From contig JAILCJ010000172.1 of NCBI GenBank assembly GCA_024680445.1, forward strand, positions 1 through 26,272: a stretch of DNA of 26,272 nt, given 5' to 3'. The number at the start of each line of letters is the position of its first letter. Within the stretch, counting starts at the first letter, position 1. A program made the position numbers and the translations under genes. Positions 7,562-16,480 of this stretch are shown here, one piece after another. Origin of the DNA: Campylobacter sp. (GTDB lineage Bacteria > Campylobacterota > Campylobacteria > Campylobacterales > Campylobacteraceae). The notes below the pieces were generated by a model. The model ran no database searches. It had not been told where the DNA came from and worked only from the letters and a program-made list of their open reading frames with translations.

Positions 7562-8188
7562 ATGAAAATCACTTTGCTAAATTTTACCCCACTTTCGGTT
7601 TGTTCACATGCGATTCGAACTTGCTGGCAAAGCTTTGAACGTGGCGATAATGGCGGAGAAAAAGACCTTGAACTCATAGATCGTGTTGGCAATAAAAACA
7701 AACATGCGAGCACACTTGAACATTTGTATTATAATTTTTATATTCAAGGCATTTCACGAGCACTTTTGCAAGAACTTGCAAGGCACCGCATAGCAAGTCT
7801 TAGCGTAAAATCCACGCGTTACACCTTAAAAGAATTGCGTGGCGAAGAGAAATTTGAAAAAAAAGATTTTAGACGCGCTAGTCGTTACATCGTGCTTACA
7901 AACAACGAAGCTGTCGATATGGCAAGTATCAGCGCGCTTGAAGCTTTGCGTGAGATTTTAGCGACCCAAACAACCAGTCTTGATATCGTAAAATACTGCC
8001 TTCCGGAGTGTTATAAAACCGAGCTAACTTGGAGCGTAAATGCTAGATCTTTACAAAATTTTCTTGCCTTGCGAACTAGCAAAGCCGCACTTTGGGAGAT
8101 ACGCAAACTAGCAAATGGCATTTATGATACCCTTCCAGACGAGCATAAATTTATCTTTCAAAATTGTGTTTGTAAAAGCGAATCATAA
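7562..8188 (+). CDS. thyX: Flavin-dependent thymidylate synthase
   Basis: This is a 208-residue ThyX, which methylates dUMP to dTMP with methylene-tetrahydrofolate, FAD and NADPH, and replaces ThyA in Campylobacter. The diagnostic ThyX motif is present: RHR at 74-76, S84 seven residues later, and RY at 86-87. The N-terminal KHASTLEH block (about 47-54) belongs to the FAD site. Length fits the family. ATG 7562 is preceded by AAAGGCG. The gene is probably transcribed alone, because the tRNA gene starts 111 bp after its stop. Confidence 0.95.
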   Translation: MKITLLNFTPLSVCSHAIRTCWQSFERGDNGGEKDLELIDRVGNKNKHASTLEHLYYNFYIQGISRALLQELARHRIASLSVKSTRYTLKELRGEEKFEKKDFRRASRYIVLTNNEAVDMASISALEALREILATQTTSLDIVKYCLPECYKTELTWSVNARSLQNFLALRTSKAALWEIRKLANGIYDTLPDEHKFIFQNCVCKSES

Positions 8189-8279
8189 AGTTTTAAATTT
8201 ATAAATTTAGAGTGAAATTATGCTTTTCTTAAATACAAAAAAATTAGCAAAATTTTATTGATTTTGCTAGATATTTTGT

Positions 8280-8287
8280 GATAAAAT
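8280..8287 (+). promoter_or_regulatory. Candidate promoter of the tRNA-Thr gene
   Basis: The stretch GATAAAAT preceded by TGT looks like an extended -10 box ending about 12 bp before the mature tRNA start. Confidence 0.4.
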
Positions 8288-8299
8288 CCACATTTGTTT

Positions 8300-8375
8300 G
8301 CCAGCTTAGCTCATCCGGTAGAGCAGCACATTCGTAATGTGCAGGTGTCGTGTTCGAGTCACGAAGTTGGCTCCA
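8300..8375 (+). tRNA. tRNA-Thr (anticodon CGU)
   Basis: The 76-base sequence folds as a full cloverleaf. The acceptor stem 8300-8306 pairs with 8365-8371, with one G-U pair. The anticodon stem GCACA/TGTGC encloses the loop TTCGTAA, giving anticodon CGT, which reads ACG (threonine). The T arm is TCGTG/CACGA with TTCGAGT in the loop. The discriminator is T and the 3' CCA is encoded at 8373-8375. Confidence 0.96.
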
Positions 8376-8636
8376 TTTATTTCTTAAATTTTTTCTTGAT
8401 TTTTCAAAGTTTTTATCAAATTTGATATTTATTTTCTTGCTTTATTTTTATAAATAATTAGCCAAATTGTGCTTGAAATTTTATTTCTATTTTCTTGGAA
8501 TTTCAGTGTTTTTATCAAATTTGATATTTTGCTTTTTACTAACTAATAAACAAAATTGTGCTTGAAAATTTATCTTTATTTTTCAAAGTTTTATCAAATT
8601 TGATATTTTTTGCTAAATTTTTAGTTAAATTTGTTT
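8376..8636. repeat. Three diverged repeats, each ending in a TATCAAATTTGATA palindrome
   Basis: No gene is visible between the tRNA and the end of prfA. The palindrome TATCAAATTTGATA occurs at 8414-8427, 8513-8526 and 8592-8605, spaced 99 and 79 bp. Shared flanks include TTTTCAAAG before copies 1 and 3 and TTGTGCTTGAAA before copies 2 and 3. This indicates duplication of a longer, AT-rich unit. The palindromes could also act as weak terminators at the convergent ends of the tRNA and prfA. Confidence 0.75.
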
Positions 8637-9704
8637 TTATAAGCCAGCTTCAAGTAGGGCTTGGGCTTGGTGATTTGTTATAAGTGGATCTATGATCTCG
8701 TCAAAAAGTCCGCCAGCCATTATGGCGTCAAGGCGGTAAAGGGTTAGATTTATACGGTGATCGCTTATGCGATTTTGTGGGAAGTTATAGGTGCGGATAC
8801 GTCCGCTTCTATCGCCTGTGCCGACTTGGTTTTTGCGTTCGCTAGTTTCTTTTTCTAGTCGCTCTTGTTCTTGCATTTCGTAAAGTCTAGCTTTTAGCAC
8901 TTTCATGGCGGCTTCTTTGTTTTTATGCTGACTTTTGCCGTCTTGGTTTGTAACTACAAGTCCTGTTGGTATGTGAGTGATACGCACGGCACTATCTGTT
9001 GTATTTACAGACTGACCGCCGTGGCCTGAACTTCGCATAACATCGATTCTAAGGTCGTTTGGATTTATTTCAACTTCGCTGTCTTCAACTTCTGGCATTA
9101 TAGCAACTGTTACGGCAGAAGTATGAACTCGCCCTTGGCTTTCTGTTTCTGGGACGCGTTGCACACGGTGAGTGCCGCCTTCAAATTTAAGTCTCGAATA
9201 CGCCCCCTTGCCCTTAACAAGCAAAACTACTTCTTTAAAACCTCCGACACTGCCTTCACTTTGGCTAACTATCTCAAATTTCCAACCTCGAAGTTCGGCA
9301 TATCTTATGTAAGCGTTGAAAAGATCGCCAACAAAAAGTGCCGCCTCATCACCGCCAGTTCCTGCACGAATTTCTAAGAAAATATTTCTATCGTCGTTAG
9401 GATCTTTTGGTAAAAGTAAAATTTTAATCTCATTTTCGAGTTGAGTTAAACGCGTTTGTGCCGTTTTTAACTCTTCTTTGGCAAGTTCTCCAAGTTCTGG
9501 ATCGTCAAGTAAATTTTTGTTTTCTTCTATATCAGATAGGGTTTGTAGGTATTGGCTTGCCGCATTTTTTATGTCTTCGATACTGGCTTGCTCTTTCGAG
9601 AGCTTTTTCATTTTTTCGATATCGTTGATAATGGACGGATCGCTTAGAAGTTTAGAAATTTCGTTATAGCGATCCAAAAAGGGTTGAAGTTTATCAGCAA
9701 GCAT
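8637..9704 (-). CDS. prfA: Peptide chain release factor 1
   Basis: This is a 355-residue RF1, which recognises UAA and UAG stop codons and triggers peptide release. The catalytic GGQ is at 229-231 in [10 protein letters not shown]. The codon-recognition tripeptide corresponding to PxT appears as PET at 185-187. The N-terminal coiled helices (1-100) are as in the family, and length is standard. ATG 9704 lies 8 bp after the rpsT stop codon, so prfA is the second gene of an rpsT-prfA operon. Confidence 0.97.
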   Translation of the reverse strand: MLADKLQPFLDRYNEISKLLSDPSIINDIEKMKKLSKEQASIEDIKNAASQYLQTLSDIEENKNLLDDPELGELAKEELKTAQTRLTQLENEIKILLLPKDPNDDRNIFLEIRAGTGGDEAALFVGDLFNAYIRYAELRGWKFEIVSQSEGSVGGFKEVVLLVKGKGAYSRLKFEGGTHRVQRVPETESQGRVHTSAVTVAIMPEVEDSEVEINPNDLRIDVMRSSGHGGQSVNTTDSAVRITHIPTGLVVTNQDGKSQHKNKEAAMKVLKARLYEMQEQERLEKETSERKNQVGTGDRSGRIRTYNFPQNRISDHRINLTLYRLDAIMAGGLFDEIIDPLITNHQAQALLEAGL

Positions 9705-9712
9705 TTAGTTAA

Positions 9713-9982
9713 TTAAGCGATATTTAGGGTATTTACAAGTTTTGCAAGGCGACTAACACGACGAGCCGCTGTTTGTTTTTTCATAAAGCCTCTGCTAACG
9801 AAGCTATGTATGCTTTTGTTAGCGACTTTTAGTGCTTCATGAGCTGCTGTTTCGTCTTTTGCTTCGACTGCAACTACAACTGCTTTTGAGATATTTTTAA
9901 GTCTAGTGCGATAAAATCTATTTCGCTCTGTTCTTTTTATAGTTTGTCTAGCTCTTTTTTCAGAGGATTTGTGATTTGCCAT
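9713..9982 (-). CDS. rpsT: 30S ribosomal protein S20
   Basis: This is an 89-residue, very basic protein. The opening [17 protein letters not shown] is the classic S20 start, followed by alanine-rich helices and the conserved [21 protein letters not shown] block. It binds 16S rRNA early in 30S assembly. It leads a two-gene operon with prfA and diverges from glmM across a 194-bp spacer. Confidence 0.97.
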   Translation of the reverse strand: MANHKSSEKRARQTIKRTERNRFYRTRLKNISKAVVVAVEAKDETAAHEALKVANKSIHSFVSRGFMKKQTAARRVSRLAKLVNTLNIA

Positions 9983-10107
9983 TTTAATATGCCTTTTTTA
10001 AAAAATTTAGTGTCGCATTATATTTGAAATATCTTTAAATACGGCTTAATTTAAGCAAAATTTAAAAGATACAAAAAAATCCTAACTATAAATTCATCTT
10101 TTTTTGA

Positions 10108-10113
10108 TAGAAT
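10108..10113 (+). promoter_or_regulatory. Candidate -10 box of the glmM operon
   Basis: TAGAAT follows a T-run, as in TTTTTTGATAGAAT. The same GATAGAAT motif precedes nrdB on the minus strand. It lies about 64 bp upstream of the glmM ATG. Confidence 0.45.
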
Positions 10114-10176
10114 TATCCGAAATTTTTAAGCAAAAAGCGAAAAATATCAAATTTCGCTTTGCAAAGGATAAATAAT

Positions 10177-11514
10177 ATGAAACTTTTTGGGACTGACGGC
10201 GTTCGTGGCAAAGCCGGAGAAAAGCTATCTGCCAATACCGCTATGCGTTTGGCAATGGCGGCTGGGATTTATTTTCGTGAAAGCTCGACAACAAATAAAA
10301 TTTTAGTTGGCAAAGACACTAGAAAAAGCGGTTATATGATAGAAACAGCTATCGTGGCTGGACTTACAGCGGTTGGCTACAATGTCCTTCAAATCGGGCC
10401 TATGCCGACACCAGCGGTTGCTTTTTTGACAGAAAATATGCGTTGCGATGCCGGGATAATGATAAGCGCTAGTCACAATCCATTTTATGATAATGGTATC
10501 AAATTTTTTGATGCAAATGGCGATAAATTGCAAGAAAGCATAGAAGCCGAGATAGAAAAGATATATTTTGATGATGAGCTTATAGCAAACGCTCAACAAA
10601 CCATGGAGAAAATCGGCGCAAACAAAAGAATCGATGATGTTATAGGGCGTTACATAGTTCAGATAAAAAATTCTTTTCCAAAACGTTATACTTTAAAAAA
10701 TTTGCGTGTGGTTTTAGATGTTGCAAATGGTGCTTGTTACAAGGTAGCTCCGACTATTTTTAGTGAGCTTGGAGCCGATGTTATCGTGCTAAATGATGAA
10801 CCAAATGGTAGTAATATCAATCAAAACTGCGGTGCACTTCACCCTGAAATGTTAGCCGATGAGGTTAAAAGACTAAGGGCGGATATAGGTTTTGCATTTG
10901 ACGGAGACGCTGATAGGCTTGTTGTGGTTGATGAAAGCGGTTCGATAGTGCATGGGGACGCATTGCTTGGGACTTTGGCTGTATTTTTAAATGAGCAAAA
11001 AATGTTAAAAGGCGGCGGCGTGGTTTCGACCGTGATGAGTAATGCTGTTTTGGACGATTATCTTGGCAAACACAAACTAAAACTATTTCGTGCAAATGTT
11101 GGCGATAAATATGTGCTTGAAATGATGAAAAACGAGGGCATAAATTTCGGTGGCGAACAAAGCGGACATGTGATATTTGGGGATTTTGCAAAGACTGGGG
11201 ACGGCTTGGTAACAGCCATGCAAGTTACGGCTATGCTATTAAATAAGGGCAAAAAAGCTAGTGAAATTTTTAATGAGATCAAGCCATATCCTCAAATTTT
11301 GTTAAATTTGAAAATCACAGAGAAAAAACCGCTTGATAAAATCGCTGGCCTTGAAGAGTTAAAACAAGAGCTTATAAAAGACGGTATAAGGCCGTTATTT
11401 AGGTACTCTGGTACAGAAAATCTCATACGACTTTTGCTTGAAGGCAAAAATCAAGCCAAACTTGAAAAACGTATGATGGAAGTCGAGAAATTCTTTACAA
11501 AAGTGCTTGCGTGA
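10177..11514 (+). CDS. glmM: Phosphoglucosamine mutase
   Basis: This is a 445-residue alpha-D-phosphohexomutase that converts glucosamine-6-phosphate to glucosamine-1-phosphate on the route to UDP-GlcNAc, peptidoglycan and lipooligosaccharide. Motifs in order: the active-site phosphoserine in ISASHNP (S99), the metal loop DGDADR near 240, the sugar loop GGEQSGH near 325, and the phosphate-binding RYSGTEN near the C terminus. The N terminus [11 protein letters not shown] is diagnostic. I chose ATG 10177, with AAAGGAT about 10 bases upstream, over an in-frame TTG 18 bp earlier. The last bases overlap the lspA start (GTGA), so the two are translationally coupled. Confidence 0.97.
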   Translation: MKLFGTDGVRGKAGEKLSANTAMRLAMAAGIYFRESSTTNKILVGKDTRKSGYMIETAIVAGLTAVGYNVLQIGPMPTPAVAFLTENMRCDAGIMISASHNPFYDNGIKFFDANGDKLQESIEAEIEKIYFDDELIANAQQTMEKIGANKRIDDVIGRYIVQIKNSFPKRYTLKNLRVVLDVANGACYKVAPTIFSELGADVIVLNDEPNGSNINQNCGALHPEMLADEVKRLRADIGFAFDGDADRLVVVDESGSIVHGDALLGTLAVFLNEQKMLKGGGVVSTVMSNAVLDDYLGKHKLKLFRANVGDKYVLEMMKNEGINFGGEQSGHVIFGDFAKTGDGLVTAMQVTAMLLNKGKKASEIFNEIKPYPQILLNLKITEKKPLDKIAGLEELKQELIKDGIRPLFRYSGTENLIRLLLEGKNQAKLEKRMMEVEKFFTKVLA

Positions 11515-11966
11515 AAGAAATTTGGCTAAAATTTTTCTTTGTTTTTGTGCTTATTTTTGGCATAGATCAGGCGATAAAATGGCTTTATGTAAGCGGTTAT
11601 GGGCGATATGAGGGCGAGTTTTTCTCGCTGATATTGGCTTATAACAAAGGCGTTGCGTTTTCGATGTTTGCCTTTTTGGATGAATATTTGAAATTTATCC
11701 AAATAGCTTTGCTTGTGCTTGTTTTGGCTTATCTGATAAAAGAGCGTGAGATATTGCAAACTCATACCATGGCTATTGGTATGATTTTTGGAGCGGGCAG
11801 TTCAAATATATTTGACCGCTTTATACATGGCGGAGTTGTGGACTATGTTTTTTGGCATAAATGGTTTGAATTTGCGGTTTTTAACTTTGCAGATGTGATG
11901 ATAGATCTTGGCATAGTTATTATTTTATGGCAAAGTTTTAGGGCGAAAAAATTAAGCAAAATTTGA
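11511..11966 (+). CDS. lspA: Lipoprotein signal peptidase (signal peptidase II)
   Basis: This is a 151-residue inner-membrane aspartyl protease that removes signal peptides from prolipoproteins. Four hydrophobic segments are visible. The catalytic aspartates are D111 in GGVVDYV and D128 in FNFADVMID, and the SNIFDRF block matches the family's GNxxDR. The start is GTG at 11511, overlapping the glmM stop by 4 bp. It is followed 23 bp later by the TM2-protein gene on the same strand. Confidence 0.95.
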   Translation: MKEIWLKFFFVFVLIFGIDQAIKWLYVSGYGRYEGEFFSLILAYNKGVAFSMFAFLDEYLKFIQIALLVLVLAYLIKEREILQTHTMAIGMIFGAGSSNIFDRFIHGGVVDYVFWHKWFEFAVFNFADVMIDLGIVIILWQSFRAKKLSKI

Positions 11967-11989
11967 TAAAATAGCTTTTTGGAGAAAAA

Positions 11990-12349
11990 ATGAATAATGT
12001 TTATGTAGCTTACGCACTTTGGCTTTTTTGTGGCTGGCTAGGACTTCATCGGATTTATTTGGGCAGGTTTTTTAGCGGATTTGCACAAATGGCTTTGGTT
12101 TATATCGGTGGTTCGACATTATACATTTTAATAGGCTTTATTTTTTATGGTATTTGGGGCATTTGGTGGCTATTTGATGTATATTTCGTCGGTAAGATAG
12201 TTGATGAAAATGAGTTAAAACAAAGGTTAAAAAACGAACTTAAAAACAAAGATTTGGCTGATAATTTGCGTAAACTTTACGAGCAGTACGAAAATGGCGA
12301 GATAAGTAAAGCCGAATTTGAAGCCAGAAAAGAAATTTTATTTAGATAA
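11990..12349 (+). CDS. TM2-domain membrane protein with a SHOCT-like tail
   Basis: This is a 119-residue protein. Residues 1-65 form a TM2 domain: a hairpin of two membrane helices with the motif FCGWLGLHRIYLGRFFSG and a WWLFD end. Residues about 92-118, LRKLYEQYENGEISKAEFEARK, match the short C-terminal oligomerisation (SHOCT) pattern of a helix, a loop with G-I-S, and a second helix. The function of such proteins is unknown. ATG 11990 follows TGGAGAA. It lies between lspA and hemJ with short gaps (23 and 9 bp), so it is probably part of the glmM-lspA operon. Confidence 0.82.
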   Translation: MNNVYVAYALWLFCGWLGLHRIYLGRFFSGFAQMALVYIGGSTLYILIGFIFYGIWGIWWLFDVYFVGKIVDENELKQRLKNELKNKDLADNLRKLYEQYENGEISKAEFEARKEILFR

Positions 12350-12358
12350 GGAGAATAA

Positions 12359-12802
12359 ATGGAAGCACTTGCGGATTATTATGGTTATTTTAGATTTGCT
12401 CATTATATCTTTTTTGTTAGCTGGATGGCTATGCTTTTTTATCAGCCACGACTTTATGTTTATCATGCCGAAAATATGGATAAACCAGACTTTGTAAAAG
12501 TCGTTGAGGTCATGGAGTATAAAATGTATAACTATATCGGCTGGGTCGCTATCATAGGTTCGTTTACGACTGGTGCGCTCATACTTTTAGCCGTTCCGGG
12601 CTTGCTTAGTTCTGGTTATATACATTTAAAATTAACAGTTGTTGTTTTGCTTGCGATTTATCATTTTAGTCTTGGTTGGTATATGAAAACCCTAAAAGAG
12701 GGACGCTGTAAAAAAAGCGGTATGTTTTTTCGCGGATATAATGAAATTCCAACCGTTGCTCTCATAATCATCATTTGGATGATAGTTTTTAAGCCATTTT
12801 AA
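12359..12802 (+). CDS. hemJ: Protoporphyrinogen IX oxidase, HemJ type
   Basis: This is a 147-residue membrane protein with four hydrophobic helices, matching the HemJ (formerly UPF0093) family. HemJ oxidises protoporphyrinogen IX to protoporphyrin IX in bacteria that lack HemG and HemY. The conserved N-terminal helix contains FAHYIFFVSWMAMLFYQPRL, with the key His15. The third helix contains HLKL with the conserved Lys. The ribosome site AAGGAG lies 6 bases before ATG 12359. It is the last gene of the glmM-lspA-TM2 run and is followed by a hairpin terminator. Confidence 0.92.
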   Translation: MEALADYYGYFRFAHYIFFVSWMAMLFYQPRLYVYHAENMDKPDFVKVVEVMEYKMYNYIGWVAIIGSFTTGALILLAVPGLLSSGYIHLKLTVVVLLAIYHFSLGWYMKTLKEGRCKKSGMFFRGYNEIPTVALIIIIWMIVFKPF

Positions 12803-12805
12803 ATT

Positions 12806-12830
12806 TTAGCCGTTTTTAAACGGCTAATTT
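12806..12830 (+). terminator. Terminator after hemJ
   Basis: TTAGCCGTTT (12806-12815) is exactly complementary to AAACGGCTAA (12818-12827), followed by TTT. The central bases must open to form a loop, leaving a stem of about seven pairs. Confidence 0.7.
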
Positions 12831-12916
12831 ATCGATTTTTACTCATAAAGCCATAAAAATTTCAAAATTTTATTTTAAATTTAGCTAAAAATAAATTTAT
12901 AAGTAATATTATTAAC

Positions 12917-12922
12917 TATAAT
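12917..12922 (+). promoter_or_regulatory. Candidate -10 box of pycA
   Basis: TATAAT lies 18 bp before the ATG at 12941, with AAAGG between them as the ribosome site. The leader would be very short. Confidence 0.5.
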
Positions 12923-12940
12923 TTTTCTTAAAGGCTTGCT

Positions 12941-14380
12941 ATGTTACACAAAGTTTTGATTGCTAACCGCGGCGAGATAGCCGTCAGGATAGTCCGTGCG
13001 TGTCGGGATTTGCACATGCAAAGCGTGGCGATTTATACCAAACCAGATGCAGAATGTTTGCATGTTAGGATAGCCGACGAGGCTTATATGGTGAGTGAAG
13101 ACCCTATCAAAGGTTATCTTGACGCCGCTAGAATAGTCAAAGTTGCTCTTGATTGCGGTGCTGATGCGATTCACCCCGGATATGGATTTTTGAGTGAAAA
13201 CTACGAATTTGCCAAAATGTGCGAAGATGCTGGACTGATTTTTATAGGTCCAAAAGCCGAAGTTATACAAAAAATGGGTGATAAAAATGTCGCTCGTCGC
13301 TTGATGAAGGAAAATGGCGTACCTATCGTGCCGGGAACCGAAAAACTTAATGATGAAAGTATGAAAACTATCAAAGAATACGCTCGTCGTATCGGCTATC
13401 CGGTCATTTTAAAAGCTAGTGGCGGCGGCGGCGGTCGTGGTATCCGTGAAGTTTGGAAAGAAGAAGAGATGGAAGACGCTTTCAACTCTTGTACCAGAGA
13501 AGCAAAAACATATTTTAACAATGATGAAGTTTTTATGGAAAAATTAGTCGTAAATCCTCGTCACATAGAATTTCAAATTTTAGGCGATAATTACGGCAAT
13601 ATCATACACCTTTGCGAACGTGATTGCTCTATCCAACGTCGTCACCAAAAGATTATCGAGATAGCTCCATGCCCGTCTATCAGTGAAAGTTTGCGTAAAA
13701 CTATGGGCGTTGTAGCCGTGGCTGCGGCAAGGGCAGTTGGCTACTCAAATGTCGGAACTATCGAGTTTTTGCTAGATGACGATAACCGCTTTTATTTTAT
13801 GGAGATGAATACTCGTATCCAAGTCGAACACGGTATCACCGAAGAAATCACCGGTACAGACTTAGTTATGCGTCAACTCAAAATCGCTTCTGGCGAAATT
13901 TTAGAGATAGAACAAAGCGATGTAAAAGCACGTGGTTACGCTATCGAAGCTCGTGTAACAGCCGAAAATGTATGGAAAAATTTTGCTCCGGCACCGGGCA
14001 AGATCACAGGCTATTATCCAGCACTTGGACCTTCTGTGCGTATCGATAGTCACGCTTATAAAGACTATACTATACCGCCGTATTATGATTCTTTGGTTGC
14101 AAAACTTATAGTTAAGGCGACTGACTATGATTTGGCGGTTAATAAACTAGAACGTGCTCTTGAAGAATTTGAAATCGAAGGCGTTCGCACCATACTACCA
14201 TTTTTGCTTTCTATCAGCAAAAGTCGTGAATTTAGACGAGGCTTTTTTGATACAAGCTATGTTGAGAAAAATATGCAAACCATACTCGAAAACACTCACG
14301 ATGAGGAAAATGTAAATCACGAAGAAAACGTTAAAAACGCTATCGAACAAGCTATCAACAGATATATAAAAGCTAGATAA
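12941..14380 (+). CDS. pycA: Biotin carboxylase subunit, probably pyruvate carboxylase subunit A
   Basis: This is a 479-residue ATP-grasp biotin carboxylase, which carboxylates the biotin of a partner subunit using ATP and bicarbonate. Motifs: LIANRGEIAVRIVRAC at the N terminus, HPGYGFLSEN at 78-87, the ATP lysine K158, the glycine loop GGGGGRG at 161-167, the ERDCSIQRRHQK block near 226-237, and the metal-binding EFLL and FMEMNTRIQVEH segments at 275-297. Campylobacter has two such proteins, AccC for acetyl-CoA carboxylase and PycA for pyruvate carboxylase. The wording RACRDLH, DPIKGYLDA and EIAPCPSISE fits my memory of PycA better than AccC. The biotin/transcarboxylase subunit (PycB) is not adjacent, which is usual. 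A terminator follows. Confidence 0.85.
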   Translation: MLHKVLIANRGEIAVRIVRACRDLHMQSVAIYTKPDAECLHVRIADEAYMVSEDPIKGYLDAARIVKVALDCGADAIHPGYGFLSENYEFAKMCEDAGLIFIGPKAEVIQKMGDKNVARRLMKENGVPIVPGTEKLNDESMKTIKEYARRIGYPVILKASGGGGGRGIREVWKEEEMEDAFNSCTREAKTYFNNDEVFMEKLVVNPRHIEFQILGDNYGNIIHLCERDCSIQRRHQKIIEIAPCPSISESLRKTMGVVAVAAARAVGYSNVGTIEFLLDDDNRFYFMEMNTRIQVEHGITEEITGTDLVMRQLKIASGEILEIEQSDVKARGYAIEARVTAENVWKNFAPAPGKITGYYPALGPSVRIDSHAYKDYTIPPYYDSLVAKLIVKATDYDLAVNKLERALEEFEIEGVRTILPFLLSISKSREFRRGFFDTSYVEKNMQTILENTHDEENVNHEENVKNAIEQAINRYIKAR

Positions 14381-14386
14381 ATCCCA

Positions 14387-14421
14387 AAACCTTGCGTTAA
14401 ATCAAATTTGACGCAAGGTTT
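14387..14421 (+). terminator. Strong hairpin terminator after pycA, loop made of a CAAATTTGA copy
   Basis: AAACCTTGCGT (14387-14397) is exactly complementary to ACGCAAGGTTT (14411-14421). The 13-base loop contains the dispersed ATCAAATTTGA motif. The T tract is short. The following 14422-14603 spacer is AT-rich and holds the acyltransferase promoter; I see no gene in it. Confidence 0.7.
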
Positions 14422-14603
14422 ATGCTTAAATTTTATATAAAGATCGAAAAGCACTAAAATAATATCAGTAAATTTGGTTATAATTTAAAGAATTTTTCAA
14501 ATTTGAAATGACTTTAAAAGCACAAATTTTTATTTTAAATTCTTTTATAAATTTATGAAATTTGTAAAATTTAAATAACTTGTAAATTTGTTTTGGAGAA
14601 AAC

Positions 14604-15659
14604 ATGCAAAGTGAGAGAATTTTTTATCCTGATTTTTTGCGAGTTGTAGCGATTTTTGCGGTAATAATTTTGCATATTTGTTATGCCAACTGGAATTTTT
14701 TTGCCGCCGATACCTTTGCTTGGCAAGTTTTAAATTTTTATGACGGACTTACTCGCTGGTGCGTGCCTGTATTTTTTATGCTTAGCGGTATGTTTTTGCT
14801 TGATTTTAGACGATACGGCGATGATGTAAGCGAAAATTTCAAAAGAATTTGCAAAAGAAATATCTCTCGTGTCGCCTTGGCACTCGTGTTTTGGAGCATT
14901 TTTTATACTTATGAAAGTATGCTGCTAAATCACGACTTTGACCCAAATCCGCTTAGAATTTTTGATATGTTTTTTACTTGCACTATGTATCATCTTTGGT
15001 TTTTGTATGTCATTATCGGACTTTATATCTTGGCTCCATTTTTACAACTTTTGGTAAAAAATTTAAGCAAAAAAGACTTTGAACTTTTGCTTATTATTTT
15101 GGCGATATTTTGCTGTGCTTATGATTTTATAAATGTGATCTTAAAATATTTTACTGCTAAGACTTTGCATTTTCGCTACAATTTGCCCGAATTTAGCGGA
15201 TATTTGCTGTATTTTTTGGCTGGTTTTTACTTTGCAAATTTTGAAATTTCACAAAAAGCAAAAAGAAATTTGTATATTTTGTTTTTTGTAGGGCTTTTTG
15301 TCACCATAGTTTTAAACTCACTTTTTGCCCTAAATCACGAGAAAACTAAGGCATTTTTTTATGAATACAGACTGATAAATGTTATGTTTGTTAGCTTTGG
15401 AATTTTTATCTTTTGCAAGGATTTTTTTAGCAAAATTAGCATAAATACCAAATTTCGCACTCTTATAAACCGCCTTACAAGTCTTAGTTTTGGCATTTAT
15501 TTGCTTCATGTTGGAATTTTAGATATTTTAGTTCAATTTTTTAAGTCTTTGCATCCGCTTTTTATGGTGCCTTTGTTTAGCGTTTTGATCTTTGTACTTT
15601 CGGCGCTTTTAGCCTTTGTTATATCAAAAATTCCGCTTTTAAATAAAACTATTTTTTAG
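14604..15659 (+). CDS. Membrane-bound acyltransferase 3 family protein (WecH/OafA-like)
   Basis: This is a 351-residue integral membrane protein with about ten helices, of the acyltransferase-3 family that O-acetylates envelope polysaccharides. The family signature is clear: DFLRVVAIFAVIILH with the conserved His24 in the first helix, then R51 followed by VPVFFMLSG at 54-62. The phrase HLWFLYVIIGLYILAPFL is typical of the WecH-type branch, which acetylates enterobacterial common antigen. The likely substrate here is an undecaprenyl-linked or lipooligosaccharide sugar; this is inference. ATG 14604 follows TTTTGGAGAA. It stands alone between pycA and the convergent pcm, so it is probably a single-gene unit. 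Phe/Leu-rich composition matches the membrane role and I see no sign of breakage. Confidence 0.88.
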   Translation: MQSERIFYPDFLRVVAIFAVIILHICYANWNFFAADTFAWQVLNFYDGLTRWCVPVFFMLSGMFLLDFRRYGDDVSENFKRICKRNISRVALALVFWSIFYTYESMLLNHDFDPNPLRIFDMFFTCTMYHLWFLYVIIGLYILAPFLQLLVKNLSKKDFELLLIILAIFCCAYDFINVILKYFTAKTLHFRYNLPEFSGYLLYFLAGFYFANFEISQKAKRNLYILFFVGLFVTIVLNSLFALNHEKTKAFFYEYRLINVMFVSFGIFIFCKDFFSKISINTKFRTLINRLTSLSFGIYLLHVGILDILVQFFKSLHPLFMVPLFSVLIFVLSALLAFVISKIPLLNKTIF

Positions 15660-15660
15660 T

Positions 15661-15676
15661 TATCAAATTTGATAAG
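15661..15676. repeat. Palindrome TTATCAAATTTGATAA between convergent genes
   Basis: This palindrome and a second imperfect CAAATTT copy at about 15688 fill the 33-bp gap between the convergent acyltransferase and pcm genes. It may act as a weak bidirectional terminator; it is one of many copies of the dispersed motif. Confidence 0.6.
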
Positions 15677-15692
15677 GCATAAAAGATCAAAT

Positions 15693-16355
15693 TTAGGACT
15701 GTACGCCGTCTAAAAGCGGAACAAAAAGGCATTTTTCAAGCTTTTTTTGAGTGATATTTTCGCCGTTTTTGTAAAATTGACAGATAAATTGTTCTTTGCC
15801 GTTATCTATGGGAGCGACTAAAATTCCGCCGTCTTTTAGTTGGGAGAATAATTTTTGTGGGACTTGTTTGCAAGCACAGCTTAAAAGAATTCTTTCAAAT
15901 GGCGCATAGCTTCTCCAGCCTAAATTTCCGTCATCATATCTAACATGGACATTTTTGATAGATAAAATTTTAAAGCGATTTTTTGCCTCGTTGGCAAGTT
16001 TTTCTATACGCTCTACACTAAATACCCTGTGAGCGAGTTTGCCTAGAATTGCGGCTTGATAGCCACTTCCACAGCCGATTTCAAGGATATTATCAACATT
16101 TTCACACTCCAACGCCAAAGTCATTTTTGCTACCGTTAGCGGAGAGCTTATCCATTGATCGCCAGAAATAGGCATAGCGTCAAGGGTATAGGCGTATTTT
16201 TGGATAGGTGAAAAAATTTCACGTGGAGTGCTTACGATAGCATTATATAAATTTGGTGTAAGTGCTACTTCATCAGCGATATCGTCGGCTAGTTTTTTGC
16301 ATTTTATGCTTTCAAGATTCGTCAAATTTGATCCTAGAATATTTTTTAAAATCAA
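15693..16355 (-). CDS. pcm: Protein-L-isoaspartate O-methyltransferase
   Basis: This is a SAM-dependent methyltransferase that starts repair of isoaspartyl residues in aged proteins. The SAM-binding motif I is LEIGCGSGYQ at 91-100. The family-specific QWISSP (67-72) and the PRE-F block (44-48) precede it. Later motifs include RVFSVERIE and the C-terminal GGILVAPI. I give 220 residues from a TTG at 16355, with a weak AGG upstream. No ATG is available until residue 61, which would remove essential sequence, so the start is non-standard; a second TTG lies at residue 11. The promoter region faces the poly-G promoter of the barrel-protein gene 126 bp away. Confidence 0.9.
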   Translation of the reverse strand: MILKNILGSNLTNLESIKCKKLADDIADEVALTPNLYNAIVSTPREIFSPIQKYAYTLDAMPISGDQWISSPLTVAKMTLALECENVDNILEIGCGSGYQAAILGKLAHRVFSVERIEKLANEAKNRFKILSIKNVHVRYDDGNLGWRSYAPFERILLSCACKQVPQKLFSQLKDGGILVAPIDNGKEQFICQFYKNGENITQKKLEKCLFVPLLDGVQS

Positions 16356-16435
16356 GATTCTAACCTAAAAATACTAAAACTTTGCAAATTTGATTTATTG
16401 TTTTAAAGTTAATATTTTGTTTAAAAAAAATTAAT

Positions 16436-16446
16436 GGGGGGGGGGG
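16436..16446 (+). repeat. Poly-G tract (11 G) abutting the -10 box
   Basis: Eleven consecutive G residues end immediately before TATAAT at 16447. In a genome this AT-rich, such a run is a slippage-prone contingency locus. Because it sits in the promoter spacer and not in the coding frame, length change would alter promoter strength and leave the protein intact. Confidence 0.92.
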
Positions 16447-16452
16447 TATAAT
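16447..16452 (+). promoter_or_regulatory. -10 box of the barrel-protein gene, directly after poly-G
   Basis: This is a perfect TATAAT. Transcription should start near 16459, giving a leader of about 22 bases that contains AAAGGAG at 16468-16474. The best -35-like sequences (TTGTTT at 16417 or TTTAAA at 16420) are 24 or 21 bp away with 11 G, further than the optimal 17. Loss of several G would bring them closer. Confidence 0.75.
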
Positions 16453-16480
16453 TACGAGATTTTTTATAAAGGAGATATTA

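Noticed and set aside
12941..14380. Labelling the biotin carboxylase accC
   Set aside because: Wording of several blocks fits the PycA-type paralogue better, and no accB lies next to it. The choice rests on memory and could be settled by alignment.
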